Below, piece after piece: positions 33,010 through 41,618 of a DNA stretch of 64,000 nucleotides (position 1 is the first letter of the stretch; the number at the start of each line of letters is the position of its first letter). The stretch is from the NCBI RefSeq assembly GCF_030548175.1, contig NZ_JAUORX010000002.1, forward strand, positions 372,001-436,000, in the 5' to 3' direction. A program made the position numbers and the translations under genes. The DNA is from Cognatishimia sp. 1_MG-2023 (GTDB lineage Bacteria > Pseudomonadota > Alphaproteobacteria > Rhodobacterales > Rhodobacteraceae). The notes beneath the pieces are model-generated. The model did no database searches, was not told where the DNA came from, and was given only the letters and a program-made list of their open reading frames with translations.

Positions 33010-34257
33010 CTATGAAAAGCGTTTTGTGTTAAATGCGGAAATGTCCAGATTGTGCTTTCGGCCCTCAATCAAATCAGACAAAATTTCGCCGGACTTTGGT
33101 GCCATCATCAATCCATAGTGGGAATGCCCGAACGAGGCGAATAGGCCCGGGTGTGTGTCAAACTCGCCGATCAATGGAAGGCTATCTGGAAAAGATGGAC
33201 GATGCCCGTGCCAGAACGAGGCATCTTCGGTATTTAGATCCGGGACAATGGTCTTGGCTTGTTTTGTTAACAGGGCCTGACGCTTAGGGTCAGCTTTGGC
33301 ATTGATGTTGCAAAACTCTGATGCGCCTGCGACTCGAAGGCCTTCGGTCATGGAGGAGGCAACAATCTTTGCATCTATGTCCATAACCGAGTTGTTAAGC
33401 GCGACACCAGGATTTGGGAATTGTACATGATAGCCTCGCTCGGCCATCAATGGCAGCTTGATCCCAAGTGGCTCTAGTAGTTTTGTACTCCAGGCGCCTG
33501 CAGCCATAACAAGCTTTTCGCTTTCAAAGGACCGGTCTTTGCATTGGATGTGCCATAAATCGTTTTCACGCCGGATTTCCAGCATCTCAGCTTGATCAAA
33601 GGTCACTCCTAGGCTGAGGGCCTTGTTGAGCAAAGCGAGAGCGATCTTTTCGGGTGATTTGGCGCGTGCCTGCCCCTTAACCAGAACAGCCGCCTTAAAA
33701 TCGGGACCCAGCGCGGGTTCTAACCGATGCAAGTCTTTGTCTCCGATAAATTCGACTTCTGCCCCAAATTTCCGCCGCTGCCGGTAGTCGATGGCGTTTT
33801 CATCCCAATTGCGAGCGGTGTCTTCGCTGCGGAAGGCGTGAACGTACCAAGCCTCGGTCAGGAAATCCTCGTGCTTGGTTCCTACGAGATGCTGACGATA
33901 GAGATCAATGGATGGGCCACATAGGATCGACATGGCCTCTGATGCTCGCTCGACTTTCTCAGGAGCGGTGTTTCTGAAAAACTCAATGCCCCATGGCACC
34001 AGCTTTGGAAGTTGGCTCATGCGGGTTTTGAGCACTTGGTGCCGTCCGAACATCAAATTTGGAATGTTTTTCCAAATGCCCGGCACGGCTTGGGGCAGAA
34101 TAGACCAAGGTGATATAATGCCAGCATTGCCGTAGCTCGCACCCTGGGCGGGCGCGTTCTTGTCTATAATGCGGACCTTGAAATTCCGTTCCGCGAGGGA
34201 CAGGGCGGTGCAGATACCCACCATTCCTGCCCCAACGATAGTGACTGTTTCAGACAT
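33010..34257 (-). CDS. FAD-dependent D-amino-acid dehydrogenase-like oxidoreductase
   Basis: A 415-residue DAO/DadA-type flavoprotein: the dinucleotide-binding motif VTIVGAGMVGICTALSLAER is at the N-terminus, the FAD-contact motif ASYGNAGIISP near 40, and the C-terminal FGHSHYGLMMAPKSG. It would oxidise an amine or D-amino acid and pass electrons to the membrane chain. It is the last gene of a leftward cluster with a TRAP permease (gap 3 bp) and a TAXI receptor, so its substrate is probably what that transporter imports. The exact substrate is not readable. Confidence 0.85.
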   Translation of the reverse strand: MSETVTIVGAGMVGICTALSLAERNFKVRIIDKNAPAQGASYGNAGIISPWSILPQAVPGIWKNIPNLMFGRHQVLKTRMSQLPKLVPWGIEFFRNTAPEKVERASEAMSILCGPSIDLYRQHLVGTKHEDFLTEAWYVHAFRSEDTARNWDENAIDYRQRRKFGAEVEFIGDKDLHRLEPALGPDFKAAVLVKGQARAKSPEKIALALLNKALSLGVTFDQAEMLEIRRENDLWHIQCKDRSFESEKLVMAAGAWSTKLLEPLGIKLPLMAERGYHVQFPNPGVALNNSVMDIDAKIVASSMTEGLRVAGASEFCNINAKADPKRQALLTKQAKTIVPDLNTEDASFWHGHRPSFPDSLPLIGEFDTHPGLFASFGHSHYGLMMAPKSGEILSDLIEGRKHNLDISAFNTKRFS

Positions 34258-34260
34258 ATT

Positions 34261-36477
34261 TTACGCTGTCGCTCCAACTTTGCGCCGTGCGACCACTTGG
34301 GTGATGACAGCCGGGCTTGCGATCAGCAAAGCGATAAGGTCTGCTTGCAGACTTGGAGCGATAAAGACGATGCCAGCTATGGCCAATAGGATGCGATAGA
34401 TCCGACCAAGAGGGGCCAGCCAGTACCCCACGACAGAAGCCGACAGAGCAATCACACCTGCGATACAGCTTGCAGCCGCATAGGTGAATTCCCACAGATC
34501 AAAGCCGGATGAGGACACAATCAAGAGGACAGGTGCATACACAAAGGCCATTGGGGCAATCACTTTGCCAAGGCCCAATGTGAAGGCCGAAACCCCCGTA
34601 CGGAATGGGTTGGAATTTGCGATTGCCGCCGCTGCATAGGCTGACGTACAAACCGGCGGCGTGATTTCTGCGACAACGCCGTAGTAAAGTACAAACATAT
34701 GGCTTGCGATTGGCGGAACGCCAAGCTGCGCCAAGGCAGGTTGCGCAACGGATACCAGCATGATGTAAAGTGCAGTTGTTGGGATGCCAGCGCCCATCAG
34801 GATACAGGCCAGCGCAATGAAGACGAGACTGATGAAGAGCGTCAGGTCTTCAACGGCAAAGAAGTTTAAGCCAGTTGCGCTAAACAAGCTGTAAATATCC
34901 GCACCGAGGCTCGATGCCCCTTGGGTCACCATAAAGCCGATACGAAACCCGATACCTGTTGTGTTAATCACACCCACAACGATGCCAACAGCTGCAGAGG
35001 CTGCGCCTACAGCCAGCGCGTATTTTACGCCGGTCTCAAAGGTATCAGCCATTTCGCTAAGCGTGATGCGTTCTTGCGGGTTAAAGGTCGCAATTATTGC
35101 GCCAAGCACAAGTAAGCCGGTGATGATTGGCCCAAAGCCCCCGTTACTGAACTTCCAAAGTGCAAATGCAATGAAGGCGGCAGCGTAGATCAGTGTGATC
35201 GGTGCTTTGCGACGAGACATGCCTGCAATGATCGAAAGTGAAATACCGCAGAAAGCTGACATGAACGGCGTGTAGCCATTGAATAAGACCAGCAAAAGCC
35301 CCATCAACGGAACGATATTCGCCCAGCCCTCTTTCCAGACCGCTCTGAACTTTGGCAGCATTTCTTTCGTCAGGCCCTGAAGCTTCAAGCGACGTGCCAT
35401 CAGGTGAACAACTGTAAATACACCTACATAGTGCAGTAGTGCTGGGAAGATCGCAGCAATGATGATTGTAGTGTAGGGAAGCTCTAGGAACTCGGCCATG
35501 ATGAAGGCTGCTGCCCCCATGATAGGTGGTGTAATCTGTCCACCAGCAGATGCAGCGGCTTCAACGCCCCCTGCAAAGTGCCCCGGATACCCCAGCCTTT
35601 TCATGTTCGGGATGGTCAAGGCACCGGTTGAAACTGTGTTCGCCACAGAAGAACCAGAAATCGTTCCAAAGAATGCAGATGACACAACCGATACCTTTGC
35701 TGGTCCACCTGTGTAGCGTCCCGCCAGGATGGTGGCGTTGTCGATAAAGAGCTGCCCCAAACCTGTGCGCTGTGCGATCACACCGAATAGGACGAAGTGG
35801 AACACGATAGTGGAAACAACCCACAGCGTGACACCGAAGATGCCTTCTTGAGGGAAGTACATCGAGGAAACAAATGTACGGAACTTTACTCCGGGATGCT
35901 GCAGAATGCCGGGGAAGATCGGCCCAAACAACGCATATGCCATAAAGACACAGATGATCAGGGGCAAAACCCAGCCTAGGGTCCGGCGGGCAATGTCAAG
36001 AACGAGCAAGATCAATGCGCAGCCAAAGAACATATCGAACTGGTTGGGTGCACCCATTCTGAAAGTTTGTTCTTCGATGCCAAGCAATGGGAGACCGCGC
36101 CAAGCGAGACCCAGATAAAGTGCGGCCGATACCCCAAGGATCATTAAGAAGACATCAAAGTACGGCACACCGCCAAGGCGCATGGGACCGGTCTTTAGAT
36201 CAAATGCAGTCGAGGTTTTCACCATCGGGAAGAATGCATATGTCAGGATGAATAGGCCTGCGAGGTGCCAGCCCATATGCCAATGATCCGGTGGCAAGGA
36301 GAAGCCAGCAGTCAGATAATGGTAGACCGCAAAGGTCAAAGCAACAACACGCAGTACCTTCGCCATTCCAGGTGCAACTTGACGTGTTGCGGCACCTTCA
36401 TCGTATTTCTTTTCAATGGCTTCCAGCTCTTCAGCTGTCAATTCTTGTGCATCTGTATTCTGTGAGGCGTCAGTCAT
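34261..36477 (-). CDS. TRAP transporter permease, fused 4TM/12TM subunits
   Basis: A 738-residue membrane protein with about 18 hydrophobic segments. The large-subunit signature GTISGSSVANTVSTGALTIP lies near residue 272, with the AAASAGGQITPPIMGAAAF region after it. The fusion of small and large subunits is the form that works with TAXI-type receptors. It imports organic anions or amino acids using an ion gradient. It lies between the TAXI receptor and the oxidase; a hairpin in the upstream gap may lower its expression relative to the receptor. Confidence 0.93.
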   Translation of the reverse strand: MTDASQNTDAQELTAEELEAIEKKYDEGAATRQVAPGMAKVLRVVALTFAVYHYLTAGFSLPPDHWHMGWHLAGLFILTYAFFPMVKTSTAFDLKTGPMRLGGVPYFDVFLMILGVSAALYLGLAWRGLPLLGIEEQTFRMGAPNQFDMFFGCALILLVLDIARRTLGWVLPLIICVFMAYALFGPIFPGILQHPGVKFRTFVSSMYFPQEGIFGVTLWVVSTIVFHFVLFGVIAQRTGLGQLFIDNATILAGRYTGGPAKVSVVSSAFFGTISGSSVANTVSTGALTIPNMKRLGYPGHFAGGVEAAASAGGQITPPIMGAAAFIMAEFLELPYTTIIIAAIFPALLHYVGVFTVVHLMARRLKLQGLTKEMLPKFRAVWKEGWANIVPLMGLLLVLFNGYTPFMSAFCGISLSIIAGMSRRKAPITLIYAAAFIAFALWKFSNGGFGPIITGLLVLGAIIATFNPQERITLSEMADTFETGVKYALAVGAASAAVGIVVGVINTTGIGFRIGFMVTQGASSLGADIYSLFSATGLNFFAVEDLTLFISLVFIALACILMGAGIPTTALYIMLVSVAQPALAQLGVPPIASHMFVLYYGVVAEITPPVCTSAYAAAAIANSNPFRTGVSAFTLGLGKVIAPMAFVYAPVLLIVSSSGFDLWEFTYAAASCIAGVIALSASVVGYWLAPLGRIYRILLAIAGIVFIAPSLQADLIALLIASPAVITQVVARRKVGATA

Positions 36478-36631
36478 GTTTGGTCACCTTGGTACGGCGT
36501 TTCTTGCCAAGTCGAGTTTCACTTGACGTGCTTAGCTTGCGGCTGGCTACGCGATTGGTTTGTCAGCTGAGCTTATGGCATCGAAAACTTAGATGGCATC
36601 GGGTTGGTCACCCAATGCGTACTAAAATCTT

Positions 36632-36659
36632 GGGCGACAGGCTAATGAGCCTATCGCCC
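36632..36659 (-). terminator. Hairpin between receptor and permease genes
   Basis: GGGCGACAGGCT pairs with AGCCTATCGCCC with one mismatch around AATG, 26 bp after the TAXI gene stop (leftward reading). It could act as a partial terminator or 3' stabiliser, giving more receptor than permease mRNA. Confidence 0.6.
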
Positions 36660-36684
36660 TGTGTTTTCAGAAGTTAAGGCGATC

Positions 36685-37695
36685 TTATTTTAGAAGGCCA
36701 ACTTCGCGGTAGAATTTCTCGGCACCTGGGTGAAGAGGGACGCCAAGCGCTTCGACGCCATCCAGCGCGGTATCAGCTGTGATTTGCTTGCCTTTAGCGT
36801 GACCATTATCAAGCAGCTTACGCGTGTTGTCGTTCCACATGGCTTTGGTAATGCCGTATACGAGTTCTTCGCTTAGGTCAGAAGAAACCACAAGCATCGC
36901 AGAAACAGCTGGTGTTAGAACGTCGTAATCAACGCCTTCATAGACACCTGCAGGGATCTTGGATGGGATGTATGCAGGGATGATTTCGTTGATCTTTTCA
37001 AGATCTGCCTGCTCAAAGGAGTGCAATTCCATACCTTTTGTGGACGCCAACTGAACCATCGCAGCAACAGGCCAACCTGCAGCATAGAAATACGCATCTA
37101 GCTGACCATCTGCCAGGCGCTCAGCGGACTGGCTGTTATTCAACTCCGCTTCGTTCATGTTGTCGCGGTTGACGCCCCAAGCATCCAGCATTTGCAGCAC
37201 GGCAACTTGAGTTCCGGAACCAGCCTGTGCAATGCCAACGCGTTTCTCAACGAGGTCACCTAGGTCAGAGATTTTAGATCCCTTTGGCATCACAAGATGC
37301 AGGTCCTCTGGGAATAGGTTTGCGACGATGCGCAGTTTTGGATGTGGTTTGCCATCAAACTTGCCTTCGCCCAAATACATGGAGCGCGTAACGTCAGCTG
37401 CCGCAAGACCGGCCTCAAGTTCACCATTTTGAACGGCGGCATTGTTGAAAACCGATGCGGTTGTGGATTGAGCGATCGCAATCAGGCCAGGAACGCCGCA
37501 TTGGCCACCTTCATCACATGCACGGGAGCCAGGAGGGGAGGAAATGCCGTTTGCAATAGTGCCGCCGATTGGGAAGTAAGTACCACCGGCGCCGCCGGTC
37601 CCGATGCGGAAAAAGGTTGGGCTTTGTGCAAAGGCCGTGCCTGCCATCAGCGAAGTGGCTAGCAGAGCTCCCATAATCTTAGTCATTTTTGTCAT
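36685..37695 (-). CDS. TAXI-family TRAP solute receptor
   Basis: I start it at the ATG at 37695 (336 residues), because a signal peptide begins there (MTKMTKIMGALLATSLMAGT, cut after AFA) and AGGGAA precedes it. The mature protein opens FFRIGTGGAGGTYFPIGGTI, the hallmark of TAXI receptors, and has AQSTTASVFNN and VGIAQAGSGTQ in the ligand-binding lobes. It binds the solute in the periplasm and delivers it to the fused TRAP permease downstream. TAXI ligands include glutamate-like compounds in known cases. Confidence 0.93.
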   Translation of the reverse strand: MTKMTKIMGALLATSLMAGTAFAQSPTFFRIGTGGAGGTYFPIGGTIANGISSPPGSRACDEGGQCGVPGLIAIAQSTTASVFNNAAVQNGELEAGLAAADVTRSMYLGEGKFDGKPHPKLRIVANLFPEDLHLVMPKGSKISDLGDLVEKRVGIAQAGSGTQVAVLQMLDAWGVNRDNMNEAELNNSQSAERLADGQLDAYFYAAGWPVAAMVQLASTKGMELHSFEQADLEKINEIIPAYIPSKIPAGVYEGVDYDVLTPAVSAMLVVSSDLSEELVYGITKAMWNDNTRKLLDNGHAKGKQITADTALDGVEALGVPLHPGAEKFYREVGLLK

Positions 37696-37819
37696 GTTAT
37701 TTTCCCTGTGGAAGTCATTTACTTTGGATTCTTCGATCCATGCTCTCAGTTTAGAAATCACAATTATAATTACAAATTTCAATTTCTTGCTAATTGATAA
37801 GAATGTTTTATGCTTGGGT
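37696..37819. promoter_or_regulatory. Divergent promoter region, TAXI operon / LysR gene
   Basis: A 124-bp AT-rich gap between divergent genes contains dyads such as AATTATAATT and AAATTTCAATTT. A LysR regulator normally binds T-N11-A sites in such a gap and controls both directions. Exact sites are not fixed. Confidence 0.5.
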
Positions 37820-38746
37820 ATGAATGTTCCACAACTCCTTTCCTTTTGCGAAGTCATGAAGACCGGGTCCGTCTCACAGGCAGCGCGAAATCTTGGCCGC
37901 ACCCAGCCTGCGATTAGTTTGTCGATCAAAAGCTTAGAGGAACTGTTAGCCGTGAAGCTCTTTGTGCGCGACGGGCACAGTTTGCATCCTGTTCCAGAGG
38001 CTCACTACCTATTCGAAGAAGCTAGGAATGTTTTAGATAGATTGAATGTCGTTACAGACACGATGAAGAACCTTGCAAGAGGGCAAAGCGGTGCTTTGAA
38101 TGTGGCTGCGATGCCGGGGCCTTCGACGCTCGTCTTTCCTCGATTTGTAGCTCAAGCTATTAGAAATAATGAGAATATCAAAATCTCATTGTCTTCCCGT
38201 TCTTCGCAACATATCAGAGAAATGGTCGGCGCCCAGACTTTGGATTTCGGGTTTGCGGATGCCGCCGAAGTTAACGACCCAAACGCGCTTTATGAGGAAG
38301 AAAAACTAGCTGCGCCGTGTCTTTGCGCGGTTCCAGCAGATCATCCGCTCGCACTTAAAGACTGCATTTCTATTAAGGATCTTGATGGTGTGCCTCAGGG
38401 TACGCTCCAAAACGGGCATCCGCTTTTTGAGCGTGTCCGCGATGCATTTGCGCTAAACAATGTAGAATTTGTTCAGCAAGTCGACAGTCAGATTGTCTTA
38501 CCATTGATGCAATTTGTTCAAGAGGGTCTCTGCTGTGTGATCACTGACCCGATCTCGGCATTTACGCAAATGAATATACAAGGGGCGACAAATGCGGTTG
38601 TATTTCGCCCCTTGAAGGATGAAATCTTTTATGATTACGCCATTCTCACACCGCGCTATCGGCCAATTTCGCAGACTGCCAAAGTTCTGCTAAACGGATG
38701 GCGCAGTCATTTCTCGAGCATTTTAAACGAAGTTTTGGAGCAATAG
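37820..38746 (+). CDS. LysR-family transcriptional regulator
   Basis: I start it at the ATG at 37820 (308 residues), which begins the HTH directly: MNVPQLLSFCEVMKTGSVSQ, then AARNLGRTQPAISLSIKSLE. A LysR substrate-binding domain follows (SRSSQHIREMVGAQTLDFGF and so on). It is divergent from the TAXI-TRAP-oxidase cluster, the usual layout for a LysR activator that responds to the imported compound. It is followed by a strong hairpin at 38758-38791. Confidence 0.92.
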   Translation: MNVPQLLSFCEVMKTGSVSQAARNLGRTQPAISLSIKSLEELLAVKLFVRDGHSLHPVPEAHYLFEEARNVLDRLNVVTDTMKNLARGQSGALNVAAMPGPSTLVFPRFVAQAIRNNENIKISLSSRSSQHIREMVGAQTLDFGFADAAEVNDPNALYEEEKLAAPCLCAVPADHPLALKDCISIKDLDGVPQGTLQNGHPLFERVRDAFALNNVEFVQQVDSQIVLPLMQFVQEGLCCVITDPISAFTQMNIQGATNAVVFRPLKDEIFYDYAILTPRYRPISQTAKVLLNGWRSHFSSILNEVLEQ

Positions 38747-38757
38747 CTCGGTTTGAC

Positions 38758-38791
38758 TTACGGTGTAGCAGACTACTCTGCCACACCGTAA
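38758..38791 (+). terminator. Strong hairpin after the LysR gene
   Basis: TTACGGTGTaGCAGA pairs with TCTGCcACACCGTAA around CTAC, with only one mismatch in 15. It starts 12 bp after the stop. It lacks a long T-tract but is a convincing transcription end structure. Confidence 0.65.
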
Positions 38792-38804
38792 TTCTATCGC
38801 GTAA

Positions 38805-38975
38805 GATTGCCGCGGTGACGATACATTCTACCAGGTAATCTGGTGTCGCAAGCTTAGCTTCGCCGCAGGCGCGTGCTGCTGGAGCGGCTGGATCAACCCA
38901 AGCGTCATAGACTTCGTTCATTGCGCCAAAGGATGCGTTCATCATACGGATCGTGGTTTGCAATATTGTTCGCAT
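38805..38975 (-). pseudogene. RidA-family C-terminal stump
   Basis: The leftward frame reads [20 protein letters not shown], then [20 protein letters not shown], which is the C-terminal half of a RidA/YjgF-type imine deaminase. The first half is missing and the frame merges with unrelated sequence near 38980-39000, next to the IS110 left end. RidA proteins clear reactive imines made by amino-acid oxidases, so it probably once served the oxidase gene of this locus. Confidence 0.7.
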
Positions 38976-39079
38976 GATTATCAGAAAGTCCTGGGACAAC
39001 ATGGCTTCAAGGTATCCATGAGCGGGAAAGGCAATTGCTATGATTGTGAGTATGGTATTGCGGCTTGATGGCCTGACCC

Positions 39080-39237
39080 ATGCTACGATTGACTGCGTGT
39101 CATTGCGTTGACGTGTCGACCGTCAAGTCGCCCCGGCAACGGGCGAGATGTGACTTCATAGGAGCCTGACGGGAACGCCCCATCACAGTCCTGTCCCCTC
39201 GGATCGGTGCCCGGGCATTCTTATCAATGAGGGCATC
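39080..39237 (+). ncRNA. Probable IS110 bridge (seeker) RNA leader
   Basis: In the IS110 group the non-coding left end encodes a guide RNA that pairs with target and donor DNA. This leader has hairpins expected of such an RNA, for example GTCGCCCCGGCAACGGGCGA around 39126-39145. The boundaries are inferred from the element type; no loop has been matched to target sequence here. Confidence 0.5.
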
Positions 39238-40290
39238 ATGAAGACTACACATCCAATCATTATTGGCATCGACACACACAAAGCAACACATGTTGCCGTC
39301 GCAATCGATACGCAAGGTGCCCGCTTAGCGGCGCTGTCTATCCCGACCAATCCCAAGGGATATTTGGAGTTGGAACGTTGGTCGCGATCTCTCGGCAATG
39401 TTCTGGCATTCGGCATCGAAGGAACTGGTTCATATGGCGCAGGCCTTTCCAGATCTTTGCTGGCTCAAGGGCATAATGTCATCGAAGTCACGCGCCCAAA
39501 TCGGCGACTACGATACACGCAAGGCAAAACGGATAGCTTGGATGCAGAGGGGGCTGCGCGGTCGGTTCTGTCGGGGCAAGCAACAGCGCTGCCCAAAACA
39601 CAAACAGGATCATCAGAGATGATCCGGCATTTGAAAATTGCGCGCGATACGGCAGTCAAATCGCGCTCACAGGCGATGGTCACGCTAAAAACATTGATCA
39701 TCAACGCACCCGCCGACCTGCGAGACACCTTGGATCAAATCCGAGGAAAGGTTGCCTTGATCCGTCACATCGCAGCTTTCCGGCCTAGCGACATCGACAC
39801 GCCATTAGCGTCTGCAAAAGCTGCTATGCGGGCACTGGCACGCCGCTGGCTTTGGTTGCATGAAGAGATTCTTGCACACGACAAGGAATTGGAGCGCCTT
39901 GTCAGGGAACGCGCCCCAAAGCTGTTGGCGTCACATGGCATCGCGACACTGACGGTGGCTGAAATGTTGATCTTGGTTGGAGATGATCCAACACGAATTC
40001 GCTCTGAAGCCGCTTTTGCAAAGCTATGCGGCGTCTGCCCTATCCCCGCATCAAGCGGAAAAACACATCGCTTTCGATTGAACCGGGGTGGAAACCGGCA
40101 GGCCAACGCAGCCCTATACCGTGTCGCCATCGTCAGGATGCGAAGCCACGCACCAACGCTCGCCTATGTCAAGAAACGCACAAAAGATGGGAAGAGTAAA
40201 AGTGAGATCATTCGTTGTTTGAAACGTTACATCGTTCGGGAAATCTACAGCCAGCTCTGTGTGCCGAAAACGGCTCAAATCGCCGCTTGA
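39238..40290 (+). CDS. IS110-family DEDD transposase
   Basis: A 350-residue transposase. The RuvC-like DEDD domain is N-terminal (IIIGIDTHKATHVAVAIDTQ; FGIEGTGSYGAGL; KTDSLDAEGAARSVL) and the Tnp_2 domain with the catalytic serine region is C-terminal (AKLCGVCPIPASSGKTHRFR, then LNRGGNRQANAALY). The protein is intact. It catalyses guide-RNA-directed recombination. Confidence 0.95.
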   Translation: MKTTHPIIIGIDTHKATHVAVAIDTQGARLAALSIPTNPKGYLELERWSRSLGNVLAFGIEGTGSYGAGLSRSLLAQGHNVIEVTRPNRRLRYTQGKTDSLDAEGAARSVLSGQATALPKTQTGSSEMIRHLKIARDTAVKSRSQAMVTLKTLIINAPADLRDTLDQIRGKVALIRHIAAFRPSDIDTPLASAKAAMRALARRWLWLHEEILAHDKELERLVRERAPKLLASHGIATLTVAEMLILVGDDPTRIRSEAAFAKLCGVCPIPASSGKTHRFRLNRGGNRQANAALYRVAIVRMRSHAPTLAYVKKRTKDGKSKSEIIRCLKRYIVREIYSQLCVPKTAQIAA

Positions 40291-40294
40291 CGAA

Positions 40295-40492
40295 TATAGG
40301 AGCTTCAATGCCGCCGTCGAGACCTTCTTCAAAACCATCAAAGCTGAACTGATATGGCGGCATTCTTGGGAGACGCGACGAAAGGCTGAGGTGGCAATCT
40401 TTAAATACATCAACGGCTTCTAGAACCCGCGTCAAAGGCATTCAGCATTAGGCTGGAAAAGCCTCGTCGCCTTCAAACGGAAAGTGGCCTAA
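40295..40492 (+). pseudogene. IS3-family OrfB C-terminal remnant
   Basis: Frame 40295-40492 reads NAAVETFFKTIKAELIWRHS, then VAIFKYINGF-stop-NPRQRHSALGWKS. This is the C-terminus of an IS3-type transposase with a TAG where tyrosine is expected. Only the last ~65 residues remain, starting exactly where the IS110 element ends, so the IS110 probably inserted into it. It is not closely related to the IS3 element at 30.2-31.7 kb. Confidence 0.8.
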
Positions 40493-40699
40493 GCGAGCAC
40501 ATGGGACGGCACAAACCGGGACAGGTCCAAGATGCTTCAAAAATATGGTGGCTCTACGCGACAACAAGAACTTGCGAAGCAGGCTTAAATTGCGCGGAAC
40601 CGGAAAGAACAAGATGAGATCAAAACGTGAATGGGTAGATAGGTGGGTAGAGATTAGATTTCTCAAAAATCAAATACCTGCTAAGTCATTGATTTTAAA
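40493..40699. other. Gap before tRNA-Cys
   Basis: No gene is seen in these 207 bp between the IS remnant and the tRNA. A former integration scar is possible because this is the 3' side of the tRNA, but no att repeat was found. Confidence 0.4.
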
Positions 40700-40773
40700 T
40701 GGAGGCGAGTACCGGAATCGAACCGGTGTACACGGATTTGCAATCCGCTGCATAACCACTCTACCAACTCGCC
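40700..40773 (-). tRNA. tRNA-Cys (GCA)
   Basis: Read on the minus strand: acceptor GGCGAGT paired with ACTCGCC, discriminator T and encoded CCA, anticodon loop TTGCAAA (anticodon GCA) and T-loop TTCGATT. The cloverleaf is complete. Confidence 0.96.
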
Positions 40774-40916
40774 GCCGATGTGGTGTCGTGGGCAATATCG
40801 CATCTCTTTCAGGGCTGCAAGAGAGAACGATAGCATTTCATCTTTGTGAGCGTTGCTGTTCGCAAATTATTGTGGCAAGACGGGTGTGACCGCAAATCTG
40901 AACGAATGAGTTTAGT

Positions 40917-41570
40917 ATGTCTGATTATACTTCCCGCCGCACGGCCATGGTAGACACACAAGTCCGCCCGTCCGATGTTACGAAATTTCCGATCATCGAA
41001 TCGATGCTGAATGTTCCTCGTGAGGTGTTTGTACCTCTCGATAAACGCGAAGCTGCATATATGGGTGAAAACCTAGCGTTTGATGACAATCGCGTTTTGC
41101 TAGAGCCACGTACGCTGGCAAAAATGCTTGATGCCTTGGACATCCGCAAAGGTGAACTGGTTCTCGATATTGGTTCTGGCCTTGGGTATTCTGCTGCCGT
41201 CATCGCACGCATGGCAGAAGCAGTGGTTGCCGTCGAAGATGACGAAGCGCGAGTCGCTGAAGCACAGACCACTTTGGCTGAACAGAACATTGATAACGTT
41301 GTTTTGCATCACGGCGCGCTCTCCGAAGGTGCTGCAGATCACGGTCCTTATGATGTGATCGTTGTACAAGGTGGCGTGCAAGAACTTCCACAAAATTTGT
41401 CCCAGCAGTTGAAAGACGGCGGGCGGATCGCATGTTTGTTCATGCAAGGTGCATTGGGTGACGTGCGTATTGGCCAAAAGGTCAACGGCGACATCGTCTG
41501 GCGCTCTGCGTTTAATGCTGGCGCACCAGTCCTAGAAGGATTTGAGACGCAGAAGGCATTCGAACTATAA
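40917..41570 (+). CDS. pcm: Protein-L-isoaspartate O-methyltransferase
   Basis: A 217-residue Rossmann-fold SAM methyltransferase. The SAM motif is ELVLDIGSGLGYSAAVIARM near residue 78, with an acidic VVAVEDDE after it and the family VIVVQGGVQELP near 143. It repairs or methylates isoaspartyl residues in damaged proteins. In Rhodobacterales this gene typically precedes a tolC-type gene, as it does here (gap ~50 bp), and the two are probably cotranscribed. Confidence 0.9.
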   Translation: MSDYTSRRTAMVDTQVRPSDVTKFPIIESMLNVPREVFVPLDKREAAYMGENLAFDDNRVLLEPRTLAKMLDALDIRKGELVLDIGSGLGYSAAVIARMAEAVVAVEDDEARVAEAQTTLAEQNIDNVVLHHGALSEGAADHGPYDVIVVQGGVQELPQNLSQQLKDGGRIACLFMQGALGDVRIGQKVNGDIVWRSAFNAGAPVLEGFETQKAFEL

Positions 41571-41618
41571 CGCGAGGTGGCACATTTTGCCGCCTTTCAT
41601 CCATTAGGGGCAGGGACC

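Larger units (their letters stand above)
39003..40294 (+). mobile_element. IS110-family insertion sequence
   Basis: A transposase gene preceded by a ~235-bp structured leader and with almost no sequence after the stop, flanked on the left by a RidA stump and on the right by an IS3 OrfB stump. IS110 elements lack terminal inverted repeats and target duplications, so the ends are estimated from where the flanking pseudogenes begin. Confidence 0.75.

Noticed and set aside
38646-39002. A complete minus-strand gene next to the IS110 element
   Set aside because: Only the middle (38805-38975) matches RidA. The start runs into sequence at the IS boundary and the end runs antisense into the LysR gene, so it is a stump.
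40545-40889. Plus-strand frame across tRNA-Cys
   Set aside because: It reads NRTGVHGFAIRCITTLPTRR from the tRNA itself, so it is an artefact.
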